The notes below the pieces were generated by a model. The model did no database searches. It was not told where the DNA came from and saw nothing but the letters and a program-made list of their open reading frames with translations. The position numbers were made by a program, and so were the translations under genes. This document shows positions 5,013-7,804 of a stretch of 7,804 bases of DNA, in pieces. Where the stretch lies: the NCBI GenBank assembly GCA_012840905.1, contig DUVT01000176.1:1-7804 (forward strand). The letters are read 5' to 3'. This DNA comes from Acholeplasmataceae bacterium (GTDB taxonomy: Bacteria > Bacillota_I > Bacilli_A > ML615J-28 > CAG-698). Every line of letters starts with the position of its first letter. The stretch's first letter is position 1.

Positions 5013-5586
5013 TTTTCACCTTTTCTAACAAAAAATTTAAAATTCTCTCGTGATACTTATTAAAATATTTTAGGTCATTTATTGTTGCTTCCCCACATAA
5101 AACTTTAGTTTCAACTTGGCAAGTAAGTTTATAAAATTTCTCACCACCTACATAAAATGAAACACCTTTAATTTTATGGAGAACCTTGTGAAGTTTGTCA
5201 TTTTCGCTTGCTTCCATTAGAGTAGTAATTATATTTGATGAATCTTTGTACTCTTTGTAATAATTAATACAAAGATTATTAAATACATCTTTTGAACCAC
5301 CTAACATTTGAATCCCAAACTCTTCATCAAAGTCAGCATTTTTAATTTTTGAAATAATTTCTTGAGATAATAATTTTCCAATTTCTGAATAATCGTTTAA
5401 TTCACAGATTAATTCTTCATTATAATTGTGATATAGCTTTAGATCATTAAGATCTAAAACTATATCAGCAATCAAATCTCCATTATAGATAACATCATAC
5501 ATCCCTTTAAGATTTTCTAATAAATCTTCACTAGCCAAATTTTCAATATTTCTTACTAACAAAGTATATTTGGGGCAGTCTGCCAT
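5005..5586 (-). CDS. Probable HPt (histidine phosphotransfer) domain protein between valS and folC
   Basis: The 193-residue protein has no clear named homologue by eye. Its C-terminal half (about 86-190) follows the HPt pattern closely. FDEEFGIQMLGGSKDVF opens the domain, then come helices with an acidic EASENDKLHKVL stretch, and then LHKIKGVSFYVGGEKFYKL, which corresponds to the family's AHxLKGxxxxxGa core. H137 would be the phosphorylated histidine, and K140-G141 are the conserved residues after it. The trailing TCQVE fits the usual acidic end of that helix. HPt proteins pass phosphoryl groups between response-regulator receivers. Residues 1-85 are unrecognised; YTLLVRNI and ADIVLDLND are strand-like and could be a reduced receiver-like part, which is speculative. 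There is no membrane segment. A good AAGGAGA site overlaps the valS stop, so the gene is part of the valS-folC operon. Confidence 0.68.
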   Translation of the reverse strand: MADCPKYTLLVRNIENLASEDLLENLKGMYDVIYNGDLIADIVLDLNDLKLYHNYNEELICELNDYSEIGKLLSQEIISKIKNADFDEEFGIQMLGGSKDVFNNLCINYYKEYKDSSNIITTLMEASENDKLHKVLHKIKGVSFYVGGEKFYKLTCQVETKVLCGEATINDLKYFNKYHERILNFLLEKVKNV

Positions 5587-5590
5587 AAAT

Positions 5591-5597
5591 TCTCCTT
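5591..5597 (-). promoter_or_regulatory. Ribosome binding site of the HPt-like gene overlapping the valS stop
   Basis: The minus strand reads TAAGGAGAATTTATG. The TAA ends valS, AAGGAGA is the ribosome binding site, and the ATG at 5586 follows four bases later. The arrangement supports one messenger and coupled translation. Confidence 0.8.
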
Positions 5598-7804
5598 ACT
5601 TATAATCTTCAATTAATTTATATACTTCTTCTAATTGACGTTCATAATCTTCAAGCTTTGTTTTTTCAAGCTCAACTTTTTCTTTTGGAGCCTTATTTAC
5701 AAAGTTAGGGTTACCTAGCATCTTATTGCAACGTTCAATTTCTGATTTTAATTTTTTTACTTGATCTTCAAGTTTTTTAAGTTCTTCGTTTAAATCTACA
5801 AGTTGATGTAGCGGTACTAAAACAACCGCATTGCTTAACACATTAACAATTTTCTTAGTTGTATCAACTTCTTCAGTAGTAACTAAGATATTTTCATAAT
5901 TAGTAAATCTCTGTAAGTAATTTAAATGATTATTAATAAAATCTAGTTCTTCTTTTGTATGAACTTGAAGTTCTAGATCTATTTGTCTACTATTGGGAAC
6001 GTTTTTCTCTGCTCTTACGTTTCTAATTGTAGTAATAATATCATAGATTAATTCAATTTGTTCGGATTCGGAAAAACTAAATTCTTCATTAATTACTGGC
6101 CATTCACTTACTGTAATACTTCCTTCATTATACATTTGATATATTTCTTCTGTAACAAATGGCATAAATGGATGGAGTAATTTTAAAATTGCAGTTAATA
6201 CATAACTTAACACAGCACATGTATTTATTTTTTGTTCATTACTTCCATCTGCAAATGTTACTTTAGTCATTTCTAAGTACCAAGATGCAAAATCATTCCA
6301 AACAAATTTATAAATTGCTCTTGCTACTTCACCAAATTCATATTTCTCATAATTGTGATCAGTTGATTTAATTAATTCATTTAGTTTTGTAAGGATCCAT
6401 TTATCAACTGTGTTAAGTAATTTTATATTAATTGGCTCATTTTTATAATTGTTATTATCAAAACTCATGCCAATATATCGAGAAATGTTCCAAATTTTAT
6501 TAATATAATTCCAACTAGCTTCCATCTTTTCATCAGAATATCTAATATCTTGACCTGGACTTGTTGTGGTAGTTAGGAAGTAACGTAAGCTATCCATACC
6601 ATATTGTTTTTTTACATCTTCCATATCAACGCCATTACCTAAAGATTTGGATAGTTTTCTACCTATTTCATCACGAATAATACCGTGAATTAATACATCT
6701 TTAAATGGTCGTTGGTTTGTTAGGTACTTAGATTGGAATGCCATTCTTGCAACCCAGAAGAAAATAATATCATAACCAGTTACTAATACATCAGTTGGGA
6801 AGTAACGTTTAAAGTCTTCTGTTTCTTCTGGCCAACCAAGTGTAGAAAATGGCCATAGTGCACTAGAAAACCATGTATCAAGTGCATCTTCATCTTGAAC
6901 CCAACCTTCTCCTTCTGGTGGTGTAACACCAACATATACTTCTTCACCACGGTAATACGCAGGTATTCTATGACCCCACCATAATTGTCTTGAAATACAC
7001 CAATCCTGGATATTAGTTAACCAATTTAGAAAGATCTTTTCAAAGCGTTCTGGAACAAAGTTAATCTTTTGGTCAGTTTTTTGCATTTCTAATACTGCTT
7101 CTGCTAACTTATCCATTGAAACAAACCATTGTTTTGAAAGTCTAGGTTCTACAATTACCCCAGTTCTTTCGCTATGACCAACGCTATGAATCATTTTTTT
7201 AATACCTTTTAGGTGACCACTTTTCTCTAAATCAGCAACTAATTTTTTTCTACATTCAAATCTATCTAAACCATTATAAACACCAGCGAGTTCATTCATT
7301 GTTCCATCTTCATTCATACATAATGGCCGATCTAAATTATGACGCAAGCCAACTTCAAAGTCATTTGGGTCATGAGCTGGTGTAACTTTTACAACCCCTG
7401 TACCAAATTCCATATCAACATAGTCATCTGCGATAACAGGAATTACGCGATCAGTTGTTGGGATAATAACTTTTCTACCGATAAACTCTTGATAGCGCTC
7501 ATCTTCGGGATGAACCATTAAAGCAACATCCCCAAACATTGTTTCAGGTCTTGTAGTTGCTATAACCAAGCCACCTTCGCCATCAGCAAATTTATACTCG
7601 ATTGAATAGAATGCACCTTCAATTTCTTCGTATTCTACTTCTACATTACTTAAAGCAGTTTTACTTTGTACATCCCAATTTATAATTCTTTCACCGCGAT
7701 AAATTAAGCCATCATTATACATCTTTACAAACACTTCAGTAACAGCATCACTTAAGCCTTCATCCATTGTGAAGCGTTCTCTAGTATAATCTAAGCTCAA
7801 CCCA
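5596..7804 (-). CDS. valS: Valyl-tRNA synthetase (N-terminus outside the window)
   Basis: This class I synthetase charges tRNA-Val. About 735 residues are present. The frame is open to the right edge, where the in-frame TTG at 7800 is an ordinary leucine codon within GLSLDYTRERF. Bacterial ValRS has about 880 residues, so roughly the first 145, including the HIGH motif, lie outside. Counting from that leucine, the CP1 editing domain has TTRPETMFGD (82-91) and GTGVVKVTPAHDPNDF (133-148). The catalytic core continues with WCISRQLWWGHRIPAYY (267-283) and DTWFSSALWPFSTLGWP (308-324). KLSKS (382-386) is the KMSKS loop. The anticodon-binding region and a C-terminal coiled coil (about 665-734), typical of ValRS, follow. 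A T-box leader, common for valS in this phylum, would lie upstream of the window. Confidence 0.98.
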   Translation of the reverse strand, partial: GLSLDYTRERFTMDEGLSDAVTEVFVKMYNDGLIYRGERIINWDVQSKTALSNVEVEYEEIEGAFYSIEYKFADGEGGLVIATTRPETMFGDVALMVHPEDERYQEFIGRKVIIPTTDRVIPVIADDYVDMEFGTGVVKVTPAHDPNDFEVGLRHNLDRPLCMNEDGTMNELAGVYNGLDRFECRKKLVADLEKSGHLKGIKKMIHSVGHSERTGVIVEPRLSKQWFVSMDKLAEAVLEMQKTDQKINFVPERFEKIFLNWLTNIQDWCISRQLWWGHRIPAYYRGEEVYVGVTPPEGEGWVQDEDALDTWFSSALWPFSTLGWPEETEDFKRYFPTDVLVTGYDIIFFWVARMAFQSKYLTNQRPFKDVLIHGIIRDEIGRKLSKSLGNGVDMEDVKKQYGMDSLRYFLTTTTSPGQDIRYSDEKMEASWNYINKIWNISRYIGMSFDNNNYKNEPINIKLLNTVDKWILTKLNELIKSTDHNYEKYEFGEVARAIYKFVWNDFASWYLEMTKVTFADGSNEQKINTCAVLSYVLTAILKLLHPFMPFVTEEIYQMYNEGSITVSEWPVINEEFSFSESEQIELIYDIITTIRNVRAEKNVPNSRQIDLELQVHTKEELDFINNHLNYLQRFTNYENILVTTEEVDTTKKIVNVLSNAVVLVPLHQLVDLNEELKKLEDQVKKLKSEIERCNKMLGNPNFVNKAPKEKVELEKTKLEDYERQLEEVYKLIEDYK

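Noticed and set aside
7339..7521. Plus-strand open frame of 60 codons inside valS
   Set aside because: It is antisense to the valS editing domain and is a shadow of that gene.
7798..7800. TTG at 7800 as the valS start codon
   Set aside because: The frame is open to the window edge and the residues around it match the interior of valyl-tRNA synthetase. The HIGH motif is missing, so the true start must be outside.

Overview
The window is very AT-rich and reads with the standard bacterial code: tryptophan is TGG throughout, and no in-frame TGA interrupts the long valS reading frame. The gene content is that of a low-GC, endospore-forming Bacillota. SpoIVFA and SpoIVFB homologues and a SpoIIB-like SPOR protein sit beside valS, folC and radC. 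The extreme AT bias with standard code would suit a Bacilli/Erysipelotrichia/Turicibacter-Haloplasma type lineage, but the sequence alone does not settle this.

All complete genes are on the minus strand and are transcribed from the right edge to the left. (1) 7804-3729 is an apparent operon of valS (5' end outside the window), a 193-residue protein that looks like a histidine phosphotransfer (HPt) protein, and folC. The genes are joined by tight or overlapping junctions and end in a hairpin with a U tract that overlaps the folC stop codon. (2) 3702-3049 is a SPOR-domain membrane protein with its own promoter and a strong ribosome binding site. (3) 3036-2322 is radC, preceded by a hairpin that looks like a terminator and also buries the radC ribosome binding site. 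(4) 2320-1137 is spoIVFA-spoIVFB, overlapping by ATGA, behind a candidate sigma-E promoter. (5) 1133-405 is a YgjP/DUF45 zinc metallopeptidase with an extended -10 promoter almost on top of its start codon. (6) 1-357, on the plus strand, is the C-terminal end of an ISL3-family transposase followed by an unusual cluster of 22-bp repeats and a perfect hairpin.

The gene order is a shortened form of the Bacillus subtilis block valS-folC-comC-spoIIB-maf-radC-mreBCD-minCD-spoIVFA-spoIVFB-rplU. Here comC, maf, mreBCD and minCD are absent from between the retained genes, an HPt-like gene sits between valS and folC, and a YgjP gene plus an insertion sequence end lie where rplU would be expected. SpoIVFB is the intramembrane protease that activates pro-sigma-K in the mother cell and SpoIVFA is its partner. 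The SPOR protein may act at the engulfment septum. RadC, FolC and ValS are housekeeping proteins. The least expected features are the HPt-like gene, the radC leader hairpin, the dyad within the SPOR-gene promoter, and the repeat cluster at the insertion sequence end.
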